A stretch of 20,728 nt of DNA from Conidiobolus incongruus B7586 (taxonomy: Eukaryota > Entomophthoromycota > Entomophthoromycetes > Entomophthorales > Conidiobolaceae). The stretch covers positions 1-20,728 of the forward strand of contig JNEM01013680.1 in assembly GCA_000697335.1 (NCBI GenBank), in the 5' to 3' direction. Below the pieces are notes generated by a model, which was not told the DNA's origin, made no database searches, and saw only the letters and a program-made list of their open reading frames with translations. A program made the translations under genes and the position numbers. This document shows, piece after piece, positions 11,306 to 20,035 of the stretch (the stretch's first letter is position 1; each line of letters starts with the position of its first letter).

Positions 11306-11333
11306 TGATGATTGTATTATAATACAATCATCA
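11306..11333. repeat. 28-bp perfect palindrome
   Basis: The half site TGATGATTGTATTA is followed directly by its exact reverse complement, with no spacer. As RNA it would form a tight hairpin; as DNA it could form a cruciform or be a fused pair of terminal repeats. It lies about 1.45 kb after carboxypeptidase 2 and about 220 nt past the end of the NTF2-like gene. Function is unknown. Confidence 0.8.
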
Positions 11334-11458
11334 AAAGATAAATTGAATTGATATTCATTGACTAGAGTAAGGAGTTGAAAAAGTTAAGATCATCAAATTA
11401 ACTAAAAAGAATTAGATCAAACTAACTAGATCAAATTAAAGATAACAAAAAGTTTGGC

Positions 11459-11464
11459 TTTATT
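11459..11464 (-). terminator. Poly(A) signal AATAAA of the NTF2-like gene
   Basis: Read on the minus strand, AATAAA lies 86 nt past the stop codon at 11550-11552. Plausible position; no other evidence. Confidence 0.4.
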
Positions 11465-11549
11465 GATATCTGACTAAAGTATACCATTAACCTAATCCAT
11501 TTGATTGATTGGTAAAAAAAGTTGTGACAAGTTAACTGGTAGTGGTGAG

Positions 11550-12274
11550 TTATTTTGGCATTGGAACTAAGAAGCTTGCGATTTGGGGCATTGATACGCC
11601 GTTGATTCTTCTCAAAGTCTAGGTAAATATTGTTAACATTAAATAGTTCAAAATATATTGTTAAATATAGATAATTACCTCCCAAACAAATCCAACGAAA
11701 CCATCTTTGGACTTGAGAATGTTAAAGTAGTACCACTGGTCACGAATGTGAATGACCTTACCATCCTTGACTTTGATAGTCATACGACTGCGAATGTTCA
11801 CTGGGAGGTAAAGGACCGCTGTATAGAAGTCGTGGTTCAAATCAATGACTAATTCATCATCTGTCATTCTCAAGATATTGTAACCACGGGTCACTCCTTT
11901 AGGCAATACTAAAGGCATCATAAGGAATTGAGCTTCAATTTCTTTACGATTGTTGGCAGATACGATGGGATCTTCAAACCTATTGAATATAAATATGAAT
12001 ATAATGATATAGTGAATAATTCTAATAGCGATGAGTACACTGAATTTGATCCGAAAATATTAAAGTCCTCGAAAGAAGGTTTGCAAGAGTACAGCTAACT
12101 GTAATTTAATATTTAACTTCATTAATATATCACATATGAATATACCTTTAAAACAGTATTTAAAATCTGTTTCCATTCGTGAGATAATTGAGATTCGTCA
12201 ATTTTATTATTCAATTCATTTTTATAATTAGGATAATTAAAGCTAATCAAATTTTCTTTTAAAAAATCCAACAT
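11550..12274 (-). CDS. NTF2-like (SnoaL-like) fold protein, fungal, 4 exons
   Basis: Exons on the minus strand are 12146-12274, 12039-12094, 11679-11979 and 11550-11618. GT-AG introns of 51, 59 and 60 nt keep frame and give 184 residues. The segment LYSCKPSFEDFNIFGSNSVF followed by EDPI (from residue 44) matches the opening of small NTF2-like proteins as I recall them from fungi (LY-CKP-x-E, then a helix, then VFEDP). Alternating strands follow (YNILRMTDDELVIDLNHDFY; TIKVKDGKVIHIRDQWYYFN), then GFVWETLRRIN. This pattern fits a cone-shaped NTF2 fold, which binds small ligands or acts as an enzyme; the actual substrate is unknown. There is no signal peptide or membrane segment, so it is probably cytosolic. 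An alternative frame for exon 2 was weighed and rejected because exon 1 (43 codons open from its ATG) would not join it in frame. The gene converges on carboxypeptidase 2 with no evident functional link. Confidence 0.82.
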
Positions 12275-13607
12275 AGTGTATTAATCTATTTGAATAGAAA
12301 TATTTATTAGTGAATAATATTAATATATATAGAAGCGAAGATATTAGATAATATATTCAACAATCAATCAAATTCAATCAAATAAGAGCTCCATTCATAC
12401 TTATCATTCAATATATATAATACTTACTTTAACAGTAATATGATAGAATATAATCCAATTTGACAATTGAGAATTTCAAATTTTGAAAGAACTGAATAGT
12501 CAATAATAGTATTGAACTAGGATTATTGAACTATTTATACTGAATTACATCCAAGGGGATGGGGAATAAAGCGATGATCTAATCAATCAATTCTTTTTAG
12601 ATCGAAAAGCTTCAAATATTTTCTATTCCAAATTTGACAATATTATTAGCTCGTGATAATTAATTTAGGTCTTTCCATCTCGTCATTGTCCCCCCAACTT
12701 TAAAATTATGGGCGTACTATTAAGTCAATTAAAATCATTTTCTAATCATACAGGTCAAATTGAAATTAAAACTCAATCTAAAATCTCAAATGAAAATTAG
12801 CTATATTTAAAATTATTTAATTGGAATGGCTGGTTTGATTAACATATTAAAAGTTATAATGATAATCTCTTTTAAAATTTCGCTTAATAACAATTTAAGA
12901 TATATTAAACTTAATTGGTATTATTGATTCATTTTGTTAATTTTTAAATTTTATATTTTGAATAAATGATTCATATTTTGTCATGATTTAAGTTGATTCA
13001 TCATTTTTTTGGTAACTTCAACAAACTTGGGAAAATTCGTAATTGATATAAAATGTAATATATTTTATTTGAGATTTTAATTTAAAAAATAGTATATATT
13101 TGAATTTTATCTTTTATATTGATTAAGTTATCTTCAAAGCTAGTGCTTAGGATCATGATAATACTGAACTTTCCAAAATTTGCCACAGTTATTCTATGTA
13201 AATGATAAAAATCCATTAAAGAGAGCTCATATCGTTATAATACGTTATAAATTATAAAATAATAAATCGGATATAAATTTTAAAACCAAAATTTCAATTA
13301 AGATCTTGATTATCTTGGGATCGTGACGATGATTTCAACTATTATTGGATAATTTATATCAGATTAAAAATAATATCACTTTTTAAAATCAATCTTTAGT
13401 TACAAATTGTTCAAAAATAATATTATAACAATAATCAATAATTCTTTCAACCTATATATATTTATATTTTTTATTTTTATATATTTTTTGAGTATTGTAA
13501 AATATCCAATTTAAAAATTTGAAATTCAATTGTCAAATTCTTGTAAAACATGAATATTTATAAAAAAATTATACAAGCAATAAATGTATTGTCATAGTAT
13601 AAAATAC
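12275..13607. other. AT-rich spacer upstream of the NTF2-like gene
   Basis: No gene is supported. At 12553-12565 two GGGG runs occur close together (AAGGGGATGGGGAA), and six C occur at 12690-12695. In this background such G/C runs are rare and could be stress-element-like (AGGGG) or other regulatory sites of the leftward gene, but this is a guess. The rest is plain AT-rich DNA up to the LTR boundary. Confidence 0.45.
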
Positions 13608-13949
13608 TAACACGTCTTGGGAAAGCCGTGTCCAGAGTAGTATAAATAAAAGAGAGAGATCTGGGAAATTGCAGGTAAATGATAGGGAGACAGGGAGATG
13701 GGGAGTTTATTGATTTAAGTCAAATAGCCGGGAGGACCCGGGCCGAACTCTTCCTGCTGAGGATAGCTCTAATTCCGTGTTTTATATAGTGTGGGTTGGG
13801 TAAGGTGATTCATGGGATTATCCGGTGACTTGCATCATCGGCCAATTAAAAGATAGAGCAAGAGCAGATGGTATGTAAGGGAGAAATGACTTTAACATTA
13901 GGTTGATGTAAGGAAACTTGGGTAGAAGGGAGTCACCTGACTCGTGACA
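13608..13949 (-). mobile_element. Solo LTR of an LTR retrotransposon
   Basis: A GC-richer block of 342 bp in AT-rich surroundings. Read on the minus strand it begins TGTCACGAGTCAGG, has a TATA-like box (CTATATAAAA, 13780-13789), then an AATAAA (13706-13711), and ends at 13608 with a short imperfect inverted copy of its start. This is the U3-R-U5 order of an LTR. Both flanks carry ATAC (13604-13607 and 13950-13953), consistent with a short target-site duplication. No internal region is present next to it, so it is a solo LTR fossil left by recombination. TGTCACG ends are common in Ty3/gypsy elements, but superfamily cannot be settled from the LTR alone. Retention of many CpGs and a visible target duplication suggest it is fairly young. 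Confidence 0.72.
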
Positions 13950-14017
13950 ATACAAATATGAATTATAGAATAATTTAAAAATTCAAAATTGAACATTGAT
14001 TTTTAAATTTATTATAG

Positions 14018-14345
14018 TGTCGCGGATCGGGAGGCCCGCTCGCCTTTCGACTTTAACTGTCCGTCAATATTCCGGATGTAATCCACTCACAAATATCAGG
14101 AACAATCTTTGCACAATGAAAATTCCAGACTATAACAGAAGTTAGAGTTTCAACATATTGGCAAAGGATCAACCACACTATAAAATAGTCACTGGACAGA
14201 CATTTGCTGGAGGATCACTTCGATCAGGGCCAAGCCCTACATCTTGATATTTTAATATAACCCCTCTAAAGTATCTCGTTAGTTGTCTTTGGCCTGTTTC
14301 ATCGAATTCACGTGATCTTTATCGCAAGACTACTTTCCAAATGCC
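14018..14345 (+). mobile_element. Second LTR-like sequence, opposite orientation
   Basis: It starts TGTCGCGGATCGGGAGGC, closely resembling the first 22 bases of the neighbouring solo LTR read on its own strand. It also has a similar CCACACTATAAAAT box near 14173. Beyond the start the two diverge strongly, so it would be a different subfamily. The right end is uncertain: base composition changes at about 14345, and no clear inverted end or target duplication was found. It is probably an old solo LTR or LTR fragment, separated from the first by about 68 bp of AT-rich DNA. Confidence 0.4.
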
Positions 14346-14536
14346 TTGAAATAGATAAAATTATAATTGATTTATAGATATAAATATGATTATCCAAATA
14401 TTATTTATTGTGTTGTGTTTTATATTAAGTTTTATAAATAAAGATCGTAGTTAGAAAAGTACTCAAAATATGATTTAGTAAATTATTTATTAATTCTGCT
14501 CTTTAACGTATTGGGACTGTAGGTTTGAAAACTTAC

Positions 14537-14692
14537 TGTTGAGGCGTCGTAGCAGAATATCCAAAAGAAAAAAACTTCTTCTCTATCTTTATCACTGTTG
14601 GGTTTAAATAATTGAATCAATGAATGATATGGGATTTGGATAAAATCTAATAAAGAAAATAAAGAGAACAAAGAGTATCCTTCAATTATAGA
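14537..14692 (-). pseudogene. Exon-like fragment, possible remnant of a membrane-protein gene
   Basis: Fifty-two open codons on the minus strand are bounded by a good 3' splice site (CTGAC then TTTGTCAG) and a consensus donor GTAAGT. The peptide begins SIIEGYSLFSLFSLLDFIQI and ends FFFWIFCYDAST, so it is hydrophobic with a charged middle (SDKDREEV). The opening faintly recalls a helix of the Ost-alpha/TMEM184 family, but this is not secure. No upstream exon joins in frame and nothing coherent follows downstream. It sits between the LTR block and the AT-rich repeat block, so a host gene cut up by element insertion is one explanation, chance another. Confidence 0.28.
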
Positions 14693-15899
14693 CTGACAAA
14701 GTCAGCTTAAAATAGAAATAATATTGGTTTAGCTATCAAACTGGAAGAGATGATTAATTTTGAAATACAACAATTGATAAAAAAAATCAAATTGAAATTA
14801 TATATATAATCAAATCTATTACTAGAATTTATTTTATAAATATATACTTTGAAAAATTTCTCATAATTATAAGATATAATTATTGATATCATTGAAAAAT
14901 CTTTATACTTGAATTATGTATTTTAAGTTTAAATATTAAAAACACTCCATTTATATATATAATTTTATATAATTAAAATAAAATTTAAAAATTTATGATG
15001 ATATGTTTGGTATCAATAAATTTCAAAAAAAAATGTTATATTGATAATTTCATTGATATTTTGTATATTTTTTGTATTATTTTTATATTAGTTTCAAAAT
15101 TAATATTGATAAAAGAGATTAAAGATATATGTAATAACTTTATAATTTTAATTTTATTAAATTTTTACTCAATATAACTTGTTATAAAGAAGTAACTTGA
15201 TAAAATATATAACCAATTAAATGTTACCTATTAATAGTAATTTTTAAATTAATTATTATGAGCATATATATGTTTATCAAAATAATACAAAATAAATTTT
15301 AGAACTTATTTTTCAATATATTTTATCGAAATTATCAATTGTACTCTATTATTCAAATAGTGGAATAATATTGAATTAAAATTTAATTTTCAATATATAT
15401 CAATCAATAATTTAATGGAATTGGGTATTTGAAATATTAACCTATGGAAATAAATTATGTCATATTATTTTATATTTTTTAATATTATTAATATTTTATT
15501 TTGCTCAATATTATATTTAAAAGAAAAAGAGAATAATTTTAATCAGATTAAAAAAATATAATTTTGAATTTTTTACATTAATTTGATTTTTAAATCATTT
15601 AATATTTATCCTTATTAATTCAATTATATTTTAATATTATTTAGTGAATATTATAAAATATTAAAACCAAATCGCTTTCTAATAAATTTAAAACATTTTA
15701 ATAAAATATCTAATTATGTATTAAAATATTGATTATAAGAAATCCTATAATTAATTCAATATAATATATAATTATTTTTTAAAATAAATATTGTATTGAT
15801 CTTTACATAATAAGACTATGTTAAAATTAAATATAAATAAATATCATAATATATAATTAACGAAAATAAATATAAAAAATAAATTCATTATTTTATATT
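14693..15899. other. Extremely AT-rich DNA without recognisable content
   Basis: Open frames here (for example 14707-14892 minus and 14995-15177 plus) are Ile/Asn/Lys/Phe strings with no motif or splice support and are expected by chance in such composition. No repeat match to the rest of the window was secure. Confidence 0.6.
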
Positions 15900-16045
15900 A
15901 TCATTCACTTTTAGTAATATTTTTAATAAACTTTTGATATCTAAAAACTTGCTCTTATTATCAAAAACCAATATTTAATATTTTATAAATTTATCAGGTT
16001 GATTTATATTATTCTTTTTTATAAGCAAATTTTTTAATGATATAT
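15900..16045. repeat. Family R fragment (copy R2)
   Basis: The segment starting TTTTTAATAAACTTTTGATA and passing through CAATATTTAATATTTTATAA to a final TATAAG aligns by eye with R1 at 116-230. It seems to be only the left part of the repeat. Confidence 0.4.
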
Positions 16046-16101
16046 AATAATTATATTTAAAAAACTTATTTAGTAAATATATTTTATATAGTAATTATAT
16101 C

Positions 16102-16157
16102 TAACTCCTTAATTTTGAAATATTTTTAAAATTTTAACTATATATATTATGGAGTTA
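16102..16157. repeat. Possible short inverted-repeat element with TAACTCC ends
   Basis: TAACTCCTTAAT at the left faces ATTATGGAGTTA at the right, 56 bp overall. The same end motif bounds the 917-1034 element. Arms are short and the context is very AT-rich. Confidence 0.25.
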
Positions 16158-16289
16158 ATTTATAAAATATTAATATACAAATTAATTAATAATATAATTT
16201 AAATAAAAAGTTAAATAAGATTATATATATATTATAAAAAAAATATATAAATTATAAAATTAGTAATTTTTTTTGATTATTAAAAACTT

Positions 16290-16790
16290 ATATATATATT
16301 TTTAATAAGCGTTTAATATTGATAATATAGTACTTTTATCAGAGATTCAAATTTAATATATTTTATATTAATTTAATTTATTAGCAAGGATTATTTAATA
16401 ATAATAATTTAATGACCTAAAACATTTATAACTATAGAGGTTGTAATTTAATGACGTTATTATATATAATAGCTTTTGTTAATTTTTTATATAAAAAATT
16501 TCTTATTAATTTCCCTTTATTAATTCTTTGATTATTATATAAAATAATGATAATTTTTAATCTATAATAAGAATTATAAATAAAAATCAATTAATATAAA
16601 ATCATAGATCTATTAGTAATTAATTTATCTTCAAATTTGAATATAAAAACCTTATACTATTATGATCCATTATATTAAAAGAACCAGGTCTTAAAATTTA
16701 TATATTTTTATATAATTTATCTAATTTCTAATCAATCAGTTAATTTATAATTTTAAAGATAAATTATTACTCTGTTTTTTAAAAAATATG
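16290..16790. repeat. Family R, copy R3 (left portion)
   Basis: It aligns by eye with R1 from about 120 to 530. Shared landmarks are TTTTTAATAAGCGTTTAATA, GGTTGTAATTTAATGA, ATTATTATATAAAATAATGA and TTTTAAAGATAAATTA. It stops where R1 would reach about 530, and the remainder of R1 is matched only after 18150. This suggests one copy split by later DNA. Confidence 0.5.
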
Positions 16791-16814
16791 AATTTTTTAC
16801 AATAGAAACAAATA

Positions 16815-17190
16815 AATATTTGAATATATAATATAACCATGATAATTTCCTTTATTATTAATAACCTTTTGTTATACTTTCAGTAAATTTCTAATACCTA
16901 AAAAAGAGTTTTCGCTATTAAAGACTGGGATTTAATATTTCACAAATTAGTTAAATTTTTTTTGTAAAAATTTTCTTTTTGATAAGTATATTTTTAATTA
17001 CCCAAAATACTTATAATTTTATAGGTTATAATCTATGAAATATATTTTATATGGTAGCTTTTTCTAAATATTTTTGATTAGAAAGCTTTTTATAACTTTA
17101 GTTTTAAATATTTCAAAACTATTATATAAAATAATAAGACCTTTTAAATTATATAGAGAATATTAATTGTAAGTATTATAATAATTGCTA
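16815..17190. repeat. Family R, copy R4 (left portion)
   Basis: It aligns with R1 and R3: TTATTAATAACCTTTTG, CAGTAAATTTCTAATACCTA, GGGATTTAATATTTCACAAA, TATAGGTTATAATC and ACTATTATATAAAATAATAA. R3 and R4 are direct repeats about 580 bp apart. After 17190 the match fades into a C-richer block. Confidence 0.5.
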
Positions 17191-18099
17191 TTTAATTAAT
17201 ACCTTTCCTCACTCTAATTCACTACTAAAAACCTAATTATCCAAATTAGGTCTTATCAATATTTTACAAATCCCTATATCTAAGTAACCTTACTATTACT
17301 TAGCTTTATATATTTATGTGTATATATTCTACTTAGCTATAAGAAAAACTTAGATCCTTCTCTCTAGCTGGGACTTTAACTTATATTACTTTTTACACAA
17401 ATAAACCTTTTGCCTAACTATTAATATATTTCTTATTATTAGTTAGCCCCTTAATACTAAAGGATCTAATTATTATATATTTCCTGAAATTCAATAATTA
17501 TTATTATTTATTATATAGGCATTAGTTTTTAGTTATAATATAAAAGGTTTTATTTAATAATATCTATTTTATCTATTTTGAAATTTAATTAAATTATAAA
17601 ATATTAATTTTATATCTGATTAATTAGTTTGAAATTAAAGTTTAATATATATATTAAATTTATATAATTAAGATAAGCATTTTAACAATCTTTTAACTAA
17701 AACAAATGGTTGTTTTGATATACTCTTCAATTATATTAATAGTTTCAAAACTCATAATGGAAATTAGTCTTTTAGGTTTTAGCAAGGCTTTGATAGTTTT
17801 TTCACTGTTTTTGAATAATTTACCAAAAGATATATAATTGATTTAAAAGATATTCTATCATAAAAAATTTATAATAAATTTTAAATTTTTTTAAAGTGCT
17901 TATGGTTCAGTTTTACTATTATTAAAATAACAAACTTTTGATGATTATTATTTCATTTAAATATAAATAAATTAAATAATATATTTTAAAAATTTAAATT
18001 TTTAATTGAATTGGATATTATATATTTATATATAATTTAAAGCAATATAATTTCCTTTTTATTTTAAATACCTATTATTATCTAAAACAAATAATAAAT
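17191..18099. other. Non-coding block with clustered hairpins
   Basis: The part 17200-17520 has more C on the plus strand than its surroundings and three inverted repeats. They are 17231-17251 (ACCTAATT / AATTAGGT, loop 5), 17280-17303 (CTAAGTAA / TTACTTAG, loop 8) and an imperfect one at about 17415-17447 (CTAACTATTAATA / TATTATTAGTTAG). Both strands show short frames broken by TAA and TAG, as expected if a coding element had lost Gln and Trp codons by C-to-T change, but no family could be recognised. The rest, to 18099, shows nothing. Confidence 0.4.
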
Positions 18100-18349
18100 T
18101 CTAAAAATAAGATACTTTTTGATTTCATTTTTTTCAAATCCAAGGTAATAATTATATAAATATTATTTAATTATTTAATTAACTAGTTTTTTTTAACTTT
18201 TATAATTTTTTATCTTTTTTATTATATCTATAATTAAGTCTATATTTTGTTAGTATTATAATATATTGATATTATTTAATATAGACCTTAATACATCAAA
18301 ATTAGCTTAATTATTTATAAAACTTAATTAAATTTTATTTATATATATA

Positions 18350-18554
18350 CACTAGCTTGCAAAGATAAGTTATAAAATAAAAATCACTTATATATTTACC
18401 TGTAACTTAAACAATTCTTAACTAAATTAATTTAAATTAAAGTATATAATTAAAGTATATTACCTGATTATAATAGGTTATATTTAATTATATTTAATAT
18501 ATTATTGGTTAATATATCAAATCTTAAATTTTAAATAAGGTAAGTTATAAATTT
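18350..18554 (+). repeat. Left terminal inverted repeat with outer and inner direct repeats
   Basis: It pairs with 19727-19933. The best conserved stretch is CTTAACTAAATTAATTTAAA-like DNA near the middle. A direct repeat of the type GATAAGTTATAAAAT occurs at the outer end (18363-18377) and again at the inner end (18539-18554), about 176 bp apart. This is the IR/DR layout known from some Tc1-like elements, where each repeat is a transposase binding site. Confidence 0.8.
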
Positions 18555-18683
18555 ATAGGTTTAAGAGTTAAAAGGGTATATAAAATAAAAATTACTTAAA
18601 TCTTTTTTTCTTTTATTAAATTATATATATATACACTAATATAATTATAGTAAATTACTATTTTAAATAATATTAGTATTAAA

Positions 18684-19701
18684 ATGCTTAAATCCCTTTC
18701 TAAAAAGATTTACTTGTGTATTAATCAACTTTATAATAAAAATATATCAACTTATGAGATTGCTAGAATTACTAGTGTTAGCTAATCTATTATAGCTAGG
18801 GCTGTTAAGAATTATAATAAGGATATATCTAAACCTAAACTTAGGTGTGTTAAGATTATAGATAAATATGATAAAAGGTATATTTATAGGTTAGTTAATA
18901 TAAGTAAATGTAATACTACTATAGAAATATAGAAAAAATTACAAGATTACATAAAAATATTAGTTAGTACTAATACTATTATATATACTTTATATTGTAA
19001 TAGATATCACTTGCACTTTAAGAAAAAACACCCTTAATTAAAAAAGTCTTATTATAAAGTTAGGTAAAAATTTAAATGTTACTATTAAAGTTAAACTAAA
19101 ACTAATTAGAGTAAGGTTATTTAGTTTAATGAAACAAAAATATATCTTAATAAATTTAATAAAAAAGCTAGATATTTCAGAAAAAACAAATAACTACTTT
19201 ATAACCATTATGTTATTTCAACCTAAAAATATAATATTAGGTTAATTATAGTTTAAGAATATATGTTATCTTCTGGTATAAAGTATCTTTATAAACTTGA
19301 TAAGGGAATTAATATTGAAATATACTAAAATATTCTAAACAATAAATTAAAAAAAAACAATTGAATAGTATAAGTTAAATAAATCAGATGTTATTTTCTA
19401 ATAAGATAATACCCCTTGTTATACTATTATTTCTATTACCAAATGGTTTAAAAATAAAAAAATAACAGCTATAAAGTAGCTTCTTCAATCTTTTAATTTT
19501 AATCTAATTAAATACTTTTGGGATTAGTTAAAAAAAATAGTTAAAGTTTTCCCATTAGTAAAAAGTTTAAATGAGCTTTAAAAATATATTTAAAAAGCTT
19601 AGAATAAAATTAATCTTTCTTAATATAAAAAGTTAGTTGACTCTATACCCTATAAACTTAAGAAAGTTAAAAAAGCAAAAGATAAATATACTAAGTTTTA
19701 A
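18684..19701 (+). pseudogene. Tc1-like transposase pseudogene (DD34E)
   Basis: The frame starts at ATG 18684 and corresponds to about 339 codons, the normal Tc1 length. Order: helix-turn-helix (STYEIARITSVS), second DNA-binding part (KRYIYRLVNISKCNTTIEI), then the catalytic core: FNETKIYL where the family has FxDExK, EYMLSSGIKYLYKLDKG, and a second-aspartate motif with DNTPC intact, then NLIKYFWD where the family has NPIExxWD. Thus the first catalytic Asp reads Asn and the final Glu reads Lys, both G-to-A changes. DNTPC to the final site keeps the DD34E spacing. There are about 21 in-frame stops, all TAA or TAG, and one single-base length change in the A-run near 19350. Nonfunctional. Confidence 0.93.
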
Positions 19702-19726
19702 TTTTCTTTCCATAACCAAAACACAC

Positions 19727-19933
19727 AAATTTATAACTCATCTTAGGTAAAACTTAAACTTTAATATATCAACTAAAAGTTAATATAATTGGATCAAATA
19801 TACTTAATTATAAATAAATAATATAAGTTTGTTATATGTTTTAATTTAAATTAATTTGATTAAGAATTAACAGAGTTATTGATAATAATATGTATATAAT
19901 CATAATTTTATGACTTATTTTTATAAGCCAATG
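19727..19933 (-). repeat. Right terminal inverted repeat with inner and outer direct repeats
   Basis: This is the reverse complement of the left repeat. The inner copy of the direct repeat is at 19727-19742 and the outer at 19905-19919, with nearly the same spacing as on the left (about 177 bp). It begins 26 bp after the transposase stop codon. Confidence 0.8.
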
Positions 19934-20035
19934 TATATTATATTGCTATATTATTGGTATTATATTAAAAATCATATTACATTTATATTAAGTCTTTCTT
20001 TATATTATATTGGCCCTATTATTATGCTTATATAG

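Larger units (their letters stand above)
9860..11549. other. AT-rich spacer between convergent genes
   Basis: This is the 3' flank of carboxypeptidase 2 and of the convergent NTF2-like gene. No coding region is supported. It contains a 28-bp perfect palindrome (listed separately). At about 11380-11440 short repeats of the type ATCAAATTAACTA occur, in the 3' flank of the NTF2-like gene. Confidence 0.6.
18350..19933 (+). mobile_element. Tc1-like DNA transposon, decayed, about 1.58 kb
   Basis: The element is bounded by TA on each side (18348-18349 and 19934-19935), the Tc1/mariner target duplication. The ends are matching inverted repeats beginning CACTAGCTTGCAAAGATAAG on the left and, read inward from the right, CATTGGCTTATAAAAATAAG. 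The repeats are about 205 bp long and flank one transposase frame. Length, TA target and DD34E spacing all fit the Tc1 group. The element contains no CpG in 1584 bp. It cannot make transposase now: the frame is heavily interrupted. It is inserted inside repeat copy R5 and is therefore younger than that insertion. Confidence 0.92.
18100..20035. repeat. Family R, copy R5, split by a Tc1-like element
   Basis: The left part (about 18150-18349) aligns with R1 525-729; a shared landmark is AGTATTATAATATATT. The right part (19936-20035) aligns with R1 736-830; shared landmarks are ATTATTGGTA, AAGTCTT and TATGCTTATA. When the Tc1-like element and one TA copy are removed, the join lines up base for base with R1, with no gain or loss across 24 bases around the site. 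R5 is more AT-rich than R1 and has no CpG. Confidence 0.6.

Noticed and set aside
11380-11440. Short ATCAAATTAACTA-type repeats resembling a small array
   Set aside because: Irregular units without constant spacers; not CRISPR-like and in a eukaryotic 3' flank.
11431-11852. Overlapping frames at 11431-11685 (minus) and 11658-11852 (plus)
   Set aside because: Both are shadows of exons 3 and 4 of the NTF2-like gene; the spliced model is in frame and family-like.
12039-12094. Alternative reading of NTF2-like exon 2 (SCTLANLLSRTLIFSDQIQF), with a start at ATGGAAACAG
   Set aside because: It joins exon 3 in frame, but would discard the 43-codon open first exon and lacks the LYSCKP signature; the chosen model satisfies all junctions.
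14707-15177. Small frames in the AT-rich block
   Set aside because: Composition-driven; no splice logic, motif or repeat of family features.
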